The position numbers were made by a program, and so were the translations under genes. A model generated the notes under the pieces. The model was given only the letters and a program-made list of their open reading frames with translations. It did not search any database and was not told the DNA's origin. Below, in pieces: positions 34,277 through 42,421 of a DNA stretch of 64,000 nt (the first letter of the stretch is position 1; each line of letters starts with the position of its first letter). The DNA is from Stenotrophomonas sp. UBA2629 (lineage in GTDB: Bacteria > Pseudomonadota > Gammaproteobacteria > Xanthomonadales > Xanthomonadaceae): positions 570,921 through 634,920 of the forward strand of contig DEOB01000010.1 in assembly GCA_002359895.1 (NCBI GenBank). Reading direction: 5' to 3'.

Positions 34277-34708
34277 ATGCGTTCTGCCCGCTTTCATTCC
34301 TGTTTTCTGCTGCTGGCTTTCGCCGCCACCTTGTTGATGGCGGTGGCGCCGGTGGTCAGCCGTTGGGTGCAGTCCGGGCATGAGCAGCATATGGCGGTGA
34401 TGCCGTCAGCGGCGGATGCGGCACCTGCGGGCCATCACGCGATGACGGCGGCCGAACACGCAATGCACATGGCCGGTGCGGCTGCTGAAACCCACAAGCC
34501 GCCAGTGCCTGCCGACCCGCATGCCGCGCATGGCGAGGCGTGCGAGTACTGCACCATGGCCTCGCGTCTGGTGCTGGGGCTGGCGCTGCTGCTGGTGCTT
34601 GCACCGTTGCTGTATCGGTTGGCGCCCGAAACCCCGCGTGCGATCCGCCTGCCGACCAGTCTGCGTTGGCCGGCACATCCGGTACGCGGGCCACCGTTGT
34701 TCTCCTGA
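34277..34708 (+). CDS. DUF2946 family His/Met-rich membrane protein
   Basis: Protein of 143 aa: N-terminal hydrophobic segment (about 8-27), a His- and Met-rich extracytoplasmic part (GHEQHMAVM, GHHAMTAAEHAMHMA, HAAHGEACEYC) and a second helix near 92-112. DUF2946 proteins are often found beside copper-related TonB receptors, as here. The His/Met/Cys pattern fits binding of copper. Likely one transcription unit with the next gene 70 bp downstream. Confidence 0.8.
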   Translation: MRSARFHSCFLLLAFAATLLMAVAPVVSRWVQSGHEQHMAVMPSAADAAPAGHHAMTAAEHAMHMAGAAAETHKPPVPADPHAAHGEACEYCTMASRLVLGLALLLVLAPLLYRLAPETPRAIRLPTSLRWPAHPVRGPPLFS

Positions 34709-34778
34709 AAGACATCCCACTCTTTTGTCGCGCGCTGCTCTGACGGCAGGGCGTGACGGTGTCGTATTGGAGAACCTC

Positions 34779-36839
34779 ATGTACTTTGCTTCCCGCATGC
34801 CGGGCGTTCCCGCGTGCTTGTCTGTCTGTGTCTGTCTGGCGCTGTTTCCCTCGTTGGCCCATGCCGATGACCGCGTGTCCACCAAAACCCTGGATACGTT
34901 GGTGGTCACCGCCGCTGCACCTACCTCGCCATTGCATTGGGAGACCGATCCCCGGCTGCCACGGCAACCGGTGCCTGCCAGTGATGGTGCTGATTATCTG
35001 AAGACCGTCCCCGGCTTTTCCGCCATCCGCAACGGCGGCACCAATGGTGATCCGGTGCTGCGCGGCATGTCCGGGTCGCGGCTGAACATCCTCAGCAATG
35101 ACGGCAATCTGATCGGCGCGTGTCCATCGCGGATGGACAATCCGCTGTCGTACATCGCCCCGGAAACCTATGACCGCCTGGTCATCATCAAAGGCCCGCA
35201 GAGCGTGCGCTGGGGCGCGGGCGCATCGGCAGGTACGGTACGTTTTGAACGCGATACGCCACGTTTCGATGCGCCCGGCATGCAGTTGCAGGCCAGTGCA
35301 TTGGCCGGCTCGCGCAATCGCAACGACCAGATGCTGGATGCCAGCTTCGGCAGCACGCCGGGTTACGTGCGCATCAACGGCAACCGCTCCGAGGCCGATG
35401 ATTACCGCGACGGAAACGGCGACGTGGTGCCGTCGCGATGGCGCAAATGGAACGCCGATGCGGCCATCGGTTGGACCCCCGACGCCGACACGGTGCTGGA
35501 GGTCAATGCTGGCACCGGTGATGCGCTGGCGCGTTACGCCGGGCGCGGCATGGATGGCGCGTCGTTCAAGCGCAGCAGTTATGGCGTGCGTTTTGAGCGC
35601 ACCAACCTGCCGGGGGCGTGGGACACGCTGCAGGCCAATCTGTACTCCAACAGCGCCGACCACGTGATGGACAACTACACGCTGCGCACGCCCAACCCCA
35701 ACAGCAGCATGCCAATGCCGATGGCATCGAATGTGGAACGGCGCACCAACGGCGGCCGCGTGGCGTCGGAGTGGCGCTGGCAGGGCGTGGCCATCGTCGC
35801 CGGCATCGACGCGCAGGACAGCCGCCATCGCAAGCGCAACGGCATGGGGCGGGGAACGTGGAAGCAGCAACCGTGGAGCCGCGATGCGGACTTCAGCACG
35901 CAGGGCGTGTTCACCGAACTGACCTTCGGTGAGGGCACCGCGCAGCGCTGGCTCACCGGGTTGCGGCTGGACAAGGCTGAAGCCAAGGATCTGCGCCGGA
36001 GCACCGGCATGATGAACATGCCCAACCCCACCGCCGGGCAGACGCGGCAGGAACAGCTCGGCAGCGGCTTCCTGCGTTATGAGCAGGACCACGGCCAAGC
36101 CTGGACCTGGTACGCCGGCGTTGGCCACAGCGAGCGCATGCCTGACTACTGGGAGCTGTTCTCCGCCGACGCCGGGCCTGACGGCAGCGTCAATGCATTC
36201 GACGGTGTGAAGCCGGAGAAGACCACGCAACTGGACATCGGCCTGCAGTTCCGCAGCGAAGCGTTGGATGTGTGGGTGTCGGCGTATGCCGGCCAACTGC
36301 AGGACTACATCCTGTTCAACTACCGCAGCGGCGGCATGATGGGCAGCAGCACGCAGGCCACCAATGTGGACGCGCGCATTGCCGGTGCCGAGGCGGGTGC
36401 GGAATGGCGCGTGACGCAGGCGTGGAAGCTGGGCGGCACGCTGGCCTATGCGTGGGGCGAAAATCGTGACCAGCACCGGCCACTGCCACAGATTCCGCCG
36501 CTGGAAGCGCGTTTGAATGCCAGCTACGAGCGTGAACGCTGGTCGGCCGGTGCGTTGCTGCGCGCAGTCACGCAGCAGAACCGCGTGGCGCCGGATCAAG
36601 GCAATGTCGTCGCGCGGGATCTTGCACCGACTGCCGGCTTTGCTACGTTGTCGTTCAATGCGGCCTATCGCATCACCGATGATCTGCGCGCCAGCGTGGG
36701 CGTGGACAACGTGTTTGACCGCGCCTATGCCGAGCACTTGAACTTGGCCGGCAGTGCCGACTTTGGCTTCCCGGCCGAGCGGGTGCGGATCAATGAGCCG
36801 GGCCGTTCGTTCTGGCTGAAGCTGGACTATCGCTACTGA
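34779..36839 (+). CDS. TonB-dependent copper receptor, OprC/NosA-type
   Basis: Protein of 686 aa with signal peptide (cleavage near AHA-DD, residue ~29), a TonB-box-like TLDTLVVTAA, a plug domain (about 55-165; DYLKTVPGFSAIRNGGTNGDPVLRGM and DRLVIIKGPQSVRWGAG) and a 22-strand-type barrel ending in Phe-Trp-Leu-Lys-Leu-Asp-Tyr-Arg-Tyr. Met-rich loops are visible (SSMPMPMASN and GMMNMPNP), as expected of OprC-like copper importers. ATG 34779 has a GGAG ribosome site. The frame is open back to 34476, over the DUF2946 gene, but without a signal peptide. A 14-bp terminator hairpin follows. Confidence 0.87.
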   Translation: MYFASRMPGVPACLSVCVCLALFPSLAHADDRVSTKTLDTLVVTAAAPTSPLHWETDPRLPRQPVPASDGADYLKTVPGFSAIRNGGTNGDPVLRGMSGSRLNILSNDGNLIGACPSRMDNPLSYIAPETYDRLVIIKGPQSVRWGAGASAGTVRFERDTPRFDAPGMQLQASALAGSRNRNDQMLDASFGSTPGYVRINGNRSEADDYRDGNGDVVPSRWRKWNADAAIGWTPDADTVLEVNAGTGDALARYAGRGMDGASFKRSSYGVRFERTNLPGAWDTLQANLYSNSADHVMDNYTLRTPNPNSSMPMPMASNVERRTNGGRVASEWRWQGVAIVAGIDAQDSRHRKRNGMGRGTWKQQPWSRDADFSTQGVFTELTFGEGTAQRWLTGLRLDKAEAKDLRRSTGMMNMPNPTAGQTRQEQLGSGFLRYEQDHGQAWTWYAGVGHSERMPDYWELFSADAGPDGSVNAFDGVKPEKTTQLDIGLQFRSEALDVWVSAYAGQLQDYILFNYRSGGMMGSSTQATNVDARIAGAEAGAEWRVTQAWKLGGTLAYAWGENRDQHRPLPQIPPLEARLNASYERERWSAGALLRAVTQQNRVAPDQGNVVARDLAPTAGFATLSFNAAYRITDDLRASVGVDNVFDRAYAEHLNLAGSADFGFPAERVRINEPGRSFWLKLDYRY

Positions 36840-36847
36840 TGCATATG

Positions 36848-36884
36848 AAAGCCCCCGCTGCGGATTGCCGGCAGCGGGGGCTTT
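36848..36884 (+). terminator. Terminator between the copper receptor and cysH genes
   Basis: Perfect 14-bp stem AAAGCCCCCGCTGC / GCAGCGGGGGCTTT with a nine-base loop. Its symmetrical A/T ends allow use in both directions for the convergent genes. Confidence 0.85.
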
Positions 36885-36944
36885 GGTTGGTGCGAACTAC
36901 GCTGAAATACAGATGCGCTCCTTCGCCTGGGTGCCCGTTCCAAC

Positions 36945-37676
36945 TCAAATCTCTTCGTGCAGGCCGCACTCGCGTTTCAGTCCGAAGAAACGCGTGTCTT
37001 CCTCGCGCATGCCCGGTTCCCAGCGACGGGTGGTGTGGAAATCGCCAATGGACACGTAGCCTTGTTCCCACAGCGGGTGGTACGGCAACTGGTGTTCCTG
37101 CAGATACTTCCACACATCACGGTCGTTCCAATCAGCAATCGGATTGACCTTGTAGCGCTCGCCACGGCGCTGCAGCACCGGCGTATTGGCACGGCTGGCC
37201 GATTGGCTGCGGCGCAGGCCGGTGAACCAGGTGCCCACCTGCAGATCGTCAAGCGCGCGCTTCATCGGCTCCACCTTGCGCAGGTTGTTGTACTGCTCGA
37301 TGCCGACCACGCCCTGTTCCCACAGGCGGCCATGACGGGCCTCCATCCAGGCGCGGCTGACCAGCGGGCGGTAGACCTTGAGGTTGAGCTTGAGGCGCTC
37401 GGTCAGCTCGTCGGCAAAGCGATAGGTTTCCGGAAACAGATAGCCGGTGTCGATCAGGATCACCGGAATGTCCGGCTGCTGGCTGGCAAGCAGATGCAGA
37501 GTGACTGCTGACTGCGCGCCAAAGCTCGACGACAGCACATGGGCGCCGGGGGCGTTCTGAAGCGCCCAGCGCACGCGGGACTGCGCGTCCATGGCATCCA
37601 GTTCGGCGTTGAGCGCACCCAGGTCGTCCGGCAGCGTGATAACGGAATCGTTAAAGGATCGGTGCAGGGCGCTCAT
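36945..37676 (-). CDS. cysH: Phosphoadenylyl-sulfate (PAPS) reductase
   Basis: Protein of 243 aa. PP-loop segment HVLSSSFGAQSAV, IDTGYLFPETY and the C-terminal redox motif ECGLH with Cys237. Paired CC motifs that bind the iron-sulfur cluster of APS reductases are absent, so PAPS is the predicted substrate; this agrees with an APS kinase domain in CysNC. It reduces PAPS to sulfite with thioredoxin or glutaredoxin. The start overlaps the cysI stop (ATGA), last gene of cysJ-cysI-cysH. Confidence 0.95.
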   Translation of the reverse strand: MSALHRSFNDSVITLPDDLGALNAELDAMDAQSRVRWALQNAPGAHVLSSSFGAQSAVTLHLLASQQPDIPVILIDTGYLFPETYRFADELTERLKLNLKVYRPLVSRAWMEARHGRLWEQGVVGIEQYNNLRKVEPMKRALDDLQVGTWFTGLRRSQSASRANTPVLQRRGERYKVNPIADWNDRDVWKYLQEHQLPYHPLWEQGYVSIGDFHTTRRWEPGMREEDTRFFGLKRECGLHEEI

Positions 37677-39379
37677 GCGTGCAGTTCCACGGGGATTTCG
37701 CGATGGGTGGGGTAGGGCGGCAGGTTGACGATGCCAGCGCGGTGCAGGAAATCACCGAAGCCTTCGTCGTGCGAGCGTTCGCCTGCATAGCGGGCGAACA
37801 GCGGTTCAAGCGCGGAAAGGATGTCCGGCTCGGTGATGTTTTCGCGGTACAGCGTGTTCAGGCGTTGACCGCGATGGTCGGCGCCGAGCATCAGGTTGTA
37901 GCGGCCCGGGGCTTTGCCGACCAGCGCGATCTCGCCCAGGTAAGGGCGCGAGCAACCATTGGGGCAGCCAGAAATACGCAGCAGGATCGGCGCCTCGGCC
38001 AAGCCGTGCTGCTCAAGCAGTGGTTGCAACTTGGCGCTGAATTCCGGCAGGTAACGCTCGGCTTCGGCCATCGCCAAACCGCAGGTGGGCAGGGCCACGC
38101 AGGCCATCGCCGCGCGTGCCAATGCAGTGGGGGCTTGGTTGCCGGCATCCAAACCCGCAGCTTGGACCAACGTATTGATGCGCTCGCGTTGATCGGCCGG
38201 CACGCCGGCGATCACCAGGTTCTGGTTGCCGGTCATGCGGAACTCGCCGGTATGGAAGCTGGCGATTTCACGCAGGGCGCAGAGGTGCGGTGCGCCCGGC
38301 AAATCGGCAATGCGCCCGGCGGGCAGCGACAGGGTGAGGTGCCAGCGGCCATCGTCGCCTTCATTCCAACCGTAGCGGTCGCCGTTGTGGGCAAACGGCT
38401 GCGAGCGGCTGGGCGCGAAGCGGATGCCGGCGCGCTGTTCGATCTGCGCGATCACCGTATCCAGACCGTGGTCGTCGATGGTGTACTTGAAGCGTGCGCG
38501 CTTGCGCAGCTCGCGGTTGCCCAGGTCACGCTGGGTGGTGACCACGGCGGTAGCGACATCCAGCAACGCCTCGCGTGGAATGAAGCCGACCAGGTTGGCG
38601 ATGCGCGGGTAGGTTTCCGCATCGCCGTGGGTAGCGCCCATGCCGCCACCGATGCTGACGTCGTAACCCAGCAGTTCGCCGGCATCGTTCAACACGCCGA
38701 TGAAGCCCAGATCATTGGCAAAAACATCCACGTCGTTGACCGGCGGCAATGCAAAGCCGATCTTGAATTTGCGCGGCAGGTAGCGCTCGCCGTAGATGGG
38801 CTCTTCCTCGCTGCCGCTGCCGGCCACGCGCTCTTCATCCAGCCATATTTCGTAATAGGCGCGGGTGTTGGGCAGCAGGTGCTCGGAGGTGCGCGCGGCA
38901 TCGGCATACAGCGTGGCGTGCGCGCTGGACAGCAGCGGGTTGGCCGCCACCAACACGTTGCGGTTGACGTCACCGCAGGCGGCCAGCGTGTCGATCAGCG
39001 CGGCATTGATGGCCTGCATGGTGGCTTTCAGTTCACGCTTGATCACGCCGTGGAACTGGAACGCCTGGCGGGTGGTGATGCGCAGCGAATGATTGCCGAA
39101 GCGGGTGGCAATGCTGTCCAGCTTGAGCCACTGCGCCGGGCTGATGACGCCACCCGGCGTACGCGTGCGGATCATGAACTGATAGGCCGGCTCAAGCTTC
39201 TGACGGCGGCGCTCATCGCGCACGTCGCGATCGTCCTGCTGGTAACTGCCGTGGTACTTGATCAGGGTCTGGTCGTCCTCGCGCAGAGCGCCGGTGACCG
39301 GGTCGGCCAGACTTTCCAGCAGCGAACCGCGCAGGCGGTTGCTTTCAGCTTTGATGGATTCGACGGAGTGGGTGCTCAT
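37673..39379 (-). CDS. cysI: Sulfite reductase (NADPH) hemoprotein beta-component
   Basis: Protein of 568 aa. Two sulfite-reductase repeats; siroheme/[4Fe-4S] cysteines are visible in LPTCGLAMAEAERYLPEF and SGCPNGCSRPYLGEI (about 430-475). It takes six electrons from the CysJ flavoprotein to reduce sulfite to sulfide. ATG 39379; 96 bp after cysJ and translationally coupled to cysH. Confidence 0.96.
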   Translation of the reverse strand: MSTHSVESIKAESNRLRGSLLESLADPVTGALREDDQTLIKYHGSYQQDDRDVRDERRRQKLEPAYQFMIRTRTPGGVISPAQWLKLDSIATRFGNHSLRITTRQAFQFHGVIKRELKATMQAINAALIDTLAACGDVNRNVLVAANPLLSSAHATLYADAARTSEHLLPNTRAYYEIWLDEERVAGSGSEEEPIYGERYLPRKFKIGFALPPVNDVDVFANDLGFIGVLNDAGELLGYDVSIGGGMGATHGDAETYPRIANLVGFIPREALLDVATAVVTTQRDLGNRELRKRARFKYTIDDHGLDTVIAQIEQRAGIRFAPSRSQPFAHNGDRYGWNEGDDGRWHLTLSLPAGRIADLPGAPHLCALREIASFHTGEFRMTGNQNLVIAGVPADQRERINTLVQAAGLDAGNQAPTALARAAMACVALPTCGLAMAEAERYLPEFSAKLQPLLEQHGLAEAPILLRISGCPNGCSRPYLGEIALVGKAPGRYNLMLGADHRGQRLNTLYRENITEPDILSALEPLFARYAGERSHDEGFGDFLHRAGIVNLPPYPTHREIPVELHA

Positions 39380-39475
39380 GTTCTATTCGCTGTGGCATGA
39401 AGTAAGGCGGGTGTGATGGCAGCGCAGGCCGCCGCTTCGTTGCTGCCGCAGGCGGCGGCCAACAACGCTCAGCAC

Positions 39476-41311
39476 TCAGTACACATCCCGGCCATAACGC
39501 CCCTCCGTATGCAGCTGCGTCAGATATTCCCGGGCGCCCTCGTCGTCCAGGCCGCCATGCTCGCGCACCACATCCAGCAATGCCGCATGCACGTCCTTGC
39601 CCATGCTGATGGCACCGCACACGTACAGATGCGCACCGTTCTGCAGCCAGTCGTACAGATCACGGCCGCGCGTACGCAGGCGCTGCTGCACATAGACCTT
39701 GTCGGTCTGGTCGCGTGAGAACGCCAGATCCAGGCGATGCAGCTCCTTGCGGCGCAGCGCGTCCTGCCACTCGGTCTGGTACAGGAAATCACTGTTGAAA
39801 TGACGCGCGCCGAAGAACAGCCAGTTGCGGCCGTTTGCGCCGGTTTCCGCACGCTCCTGCACGAAGCCACGGAACGGTGCCACGCCGGTGCCCGGGCCGA
39901 TCATGATGATGTCGCGGTTGCTGTCGGCCGGTACGCGGAAACGCTCGTTGGCCTCGATGAACACCGGCAGCGGGCTGCCTTCTTCCAACGCTGCCAGAAA
40001 GCTGCTTGCTGCGCCCTGATGTGCACTGCCGTGCGCCTCGTAACGCAGCTCGTCCACGGTGAGGTGCACTTCTTCGCCCACGCGCTTGCGGCTGGAGGCG
40101 ATGGAGTACAGGCGGTGCGCGGCCGGGCGCAGCGTGCCGACCAAGGCGTCGGCACTCCATTCGGCCGGCCAACGGCGCAGCACATCCACCAGCTGGTGAT
40201 CGTCGAATACGCGGGTCAACTCGGCTTTGTGTTCCGGCTCCAGCAGGCGCGCGAGTTCGGCATGTGCGCTGCGTTCGCCGACGTTGATCAGCAGCGGGCG
40301 CGAGATGCGGGTGAGTTCGCGGTGCTCGCTCAACCACTGCGACAACGGACGTGTGTGGCCGTCATGGCTGACCTCGGTGGCGCCATTCAAGCCGGTGGCC
40401 GCCAGCACCGCTTCAACCAGCGCCTGCGGATTGCGATGGACGATACCCAACGCGTCACCCGGCTCGTAGTGCAGGCCGCTGCCTTCCAGCGACAGCTCAA
40501 GGTGATGCACCCACTTGTCGGCGCTGCCGTAGCGGGTATATGCCGGGCCCTTGAAGTCGCGGCCGCTGATCACCTGCCGCGACAACACCTCAGCGGTGAA
40601 CGGATGCTGCGCGGTGTAGACGTTGGCATGGCGCAGCGGGGTGACATTGCTCGGCGCCGGGTTGGCGGCTTCGCTGATGTTGGCGCGGGCGTCGGCCAGT
40701 GCTTGGCTGCGCCACGGTGCGGCTACGGTGTCGATGTCCAGGTCGGCTTCGCCCGCCGGCTGCAGGCGGGTGGCACCCAGTTCGGCCAGGCGGGTGTCCA
40801 GCGTGCGGGCAATGCCGCAGAACTCGGCATAACTGGAGTCGCCCAAACCCAGCACGGCGTACTTGAGCTCCGGCAGCTTGGGCGCGCGCTTGCTGGCGAT
40901 GAATTCAACCAGGCCAATCGCATCATCCGGCGGGTCGCCTTCGCCCTGGGTGCTGATGACGATGTACAGCAGGCGCTCGTTGGCCAGCTCGCGGGTGGCG
41001 TAGGCATCGGCGCGCAGCAGGCGCACCGGCAGGCCGGCGGCCTCGACCTCGGCGACCAGCTGCTCGGCGGCGCGGCGGGCGTTGCCGGTCTGGCTACCGT
41101 AGACCACGGTCAAGCGTGTGTGCGATGACTGCGCGGCATGGCCGCCGGGGATGACCGCAAGAGACGGGGGAGGGTTTCCTTGGGCCAACCCGGCGGCGAA
41201 GCCGGACAGCCACCAAAGGCTGTTGCCATCCAGGCCCTCCACCAGTCGTGACAGCAGAACCCTGCGGTCTTCAGGCAGGGGGCTGGGTGGGACGGTGGCG
41301 GCGGCGGTCAT
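39476..41311 (-). CDS. cysJ: Sulfite reductase (NADPH) flavoprotein alpha-component
   Basis: Protein of 611 aa. Flavodoxin domain (about 65-205; VVYGSQTGNARRAAEQL, STQGEGDPPDD), connecting/FAD domain (about 235-460; PAAHRLYSIASS), and NADPH domain (MIGPGTGVAPFRGF, LFFGARHF) ending in the conserved Gly-Arg-Tyr-x-Arg-Asp-Val-Tyr. It passes electrons from NADPH through FAD and FMN to CysI. First gene of the minus-strand cysJIH operon, divergent from cysD. Confidence 0.95.
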   Translation of the reverse strand: MTAAATVPPSPLPEDRRVLLSRLVEGLDGNSLWWLSGFAAGLAQGNPPPSLAVIPGGHAAQSSHTRLTVVYGSQTGNARRAAEQLVAEVEAAGLPVRLLRADAYATRELANERLLYIVISTQGEGDPPDDAIGLVEFIASKRAPKLPELKYAVLGLGDSSYAEFCGIARTLDTRLAELGATRLQPAGEADLDIDTVAAPWRSQALADARANISEAANPAPSNVTPLRHANVYTAQHPFTAEVLSRQVISGRDFKGPAYTRYGSADKWVHHLELSLEGSGLHYEPGDALGIVHRNPQALVEAVLAATGLNGATEVSHDGHTRPLSQWLSEHRELTRISRPLLINVGERSAHAELARLLEPEHKAELTRVFDDHQLVDVLRRWPAEWSADALVGTLRPAAHRLYSIASSRKRVGEEVHLTVDELRYEAHGSAHQGAASSFLAALEEGSPLPVFIEANERFRVPADSNRDIIMIGPGTGVAPFRGFVQERAETGANGRNWLFFGARHFNSDFLYQTEWQDALRRKELHRLDLAFSRDQTDKVYVQQRLRTRGRDLYDWLQNGAHLYVCGAISMGKDVHAALLDVVREHGGLDDEGAREYLTQLHTEGRYGRDVY

Positions 41312-41509
41312 TTCCGGTCCGGTCTGGTTGTGGATGACTGATGCTAGGGAGGCGGGCCGGCAAGCGGAAAGGATCAGCGGTTATCGCTTCATGCCCTGCG
41401 TTTATTTCAACCGGCCTGACGGCCAGTCCACACTCGCCGTCCTGCACCGAACTCATCCGGCCAAACTGTTATTCTTCGTTTGAGCTTCATTAAACTATTG
41501 TCAGTGCCA
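41312..41509. promoter_or_regulatory. cysJ/cysD divergent control region
   Basis: 198 bp between the start codons of two divergent sulfate-assimilation operons. An AT-rich stretch at about 41468-41502 contains TTATTC and TAAACTATT, which resemble parts of the enterobacterial CysB-activated sites; this is a weak visual match. No clear consensus promoter can be named. Confidence 0.4.
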
Positions 41510-42421
41510 ATGACTGCTAACGCACATTTATCAAATCTCGACCGGCTGGAAGCCGAAAGCATCCACATCCTGCGGGAAGTTGCCGCGGCCTTTGACAACC
41601 CGGTGCTGCTGTATTCGGTGGGCAAGGACAGCTCGGTGCTGCTGCATCTGCTGCTCAAGGCCTTTGCCCCGGGCGTGCCGCCGATTCCGCTGCTGCATGT
41701 GGACACGCGCTGGAAGTTCGGCGAGATGATCGCTTTCCGCGACCGTCGCGTGGCCGAGACCGGCACCGAGCTGCGCGTGCATATCAACCCGGACGGCATC
41801 GCCCAGGACATCGGCCCGGTGACGCACGGCGCCAGCGTGCACACAGACGTGATGAAAACCCAGGGCCTGAAGCAGGCATTGGACAAGTGGAAGTTCGACG
41901 CGGCCATCGGTGGTGCGCGCCGTGACGAGGAAAAGTCGCGTGCCAAAGAGCGCGTGTTTTCGTTCCGCAATGATCGCCACCGCTGGGACCCCAAGAACCA
42001 GCGGCCGGAGCTGTGGAACCTGTACAACGCCCGCATCCATCCGGGCGAGAGCGTACGCGTGTTTCCGCTGTCCAACTGGACCGAGCTGGATATCTGGCTG
42101 TACATCTATCGCGAGAAGATTCCGGTGGTGCCGTTGTATCTGGCCGCCGAGCGGCCGGTGGTGGAGCGCGACGGCAGCCTGATCATGGTGGATGACGAGC
42201 GCCTGCCGCTGCGTCCGGGCGAAGTGCCGCAACTGCGCAAAGTGCGTTTCCGTACGCTGGGCTGCTACCCGCTGACCGGCGCCATTGAATCGGAAGCCGA
42301 CACGCTGGAAAAAATCATCGCCGAGATGCTGGTGTCCACCAGCTCCGAACGGCAGGGCCGCTTGATCGACCACGACCAATCGGCCTCGATGGAAAAGAAG
42401 AAGTTGGAGGGTTATTTCTGA
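41510..42421 (+). CDS. cysD: Sulfate adenylyltransferase subunit 2
   Basis: Protein of 303 aa, same length as enterobacterial CysD. N-terminal LEAESIHILREVAA, PP-loop YSVGKDSSVLLHL and GGARRDEEKSRAKER are diagnostic. With the CysN GTPase it makes adenosine-5'-phosphosulfate from sulfate and ATP. ATG 41510 matches the family start; a TTG at 41480 adds ten residues. The stop overlaps cysNC (TGATG). Confidence 0.96.
   Translation: MTANAHLSNLDRLEAESIHILREVAAAFDNPVLLYSVGKDSSVLLHLLLKAFAPGVPPIPLLHVDTRWKFGEMIAFRDRRVAETGTELRVHINPDGIAQDIGPVTHGASVHTDVMKTQGLKQALDKWKFDAAIGGARRDEEKSRAKERVFSFRNDRHRWDPKNQRPELWNLYNARIHPGESVRVFPLSNWTELDIWLYIYREKIPVVPLYLAAERPVVERDGSLIMVDDERLPLRPGEVPQLRKVRFRTLGCYPLTGAIESEADTLEKIIAEMLVSTSSERQGRLIDHDQSASMEKKKLEGYF

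Noticed and set aside
33872..36839. Genomic island between cysB and cysH
   Set aside because: Only the 99-codon ORF is atypical in composition; the copper genes match the surrounding codon use, and there is no integrase, tRNA target or direct repeat.
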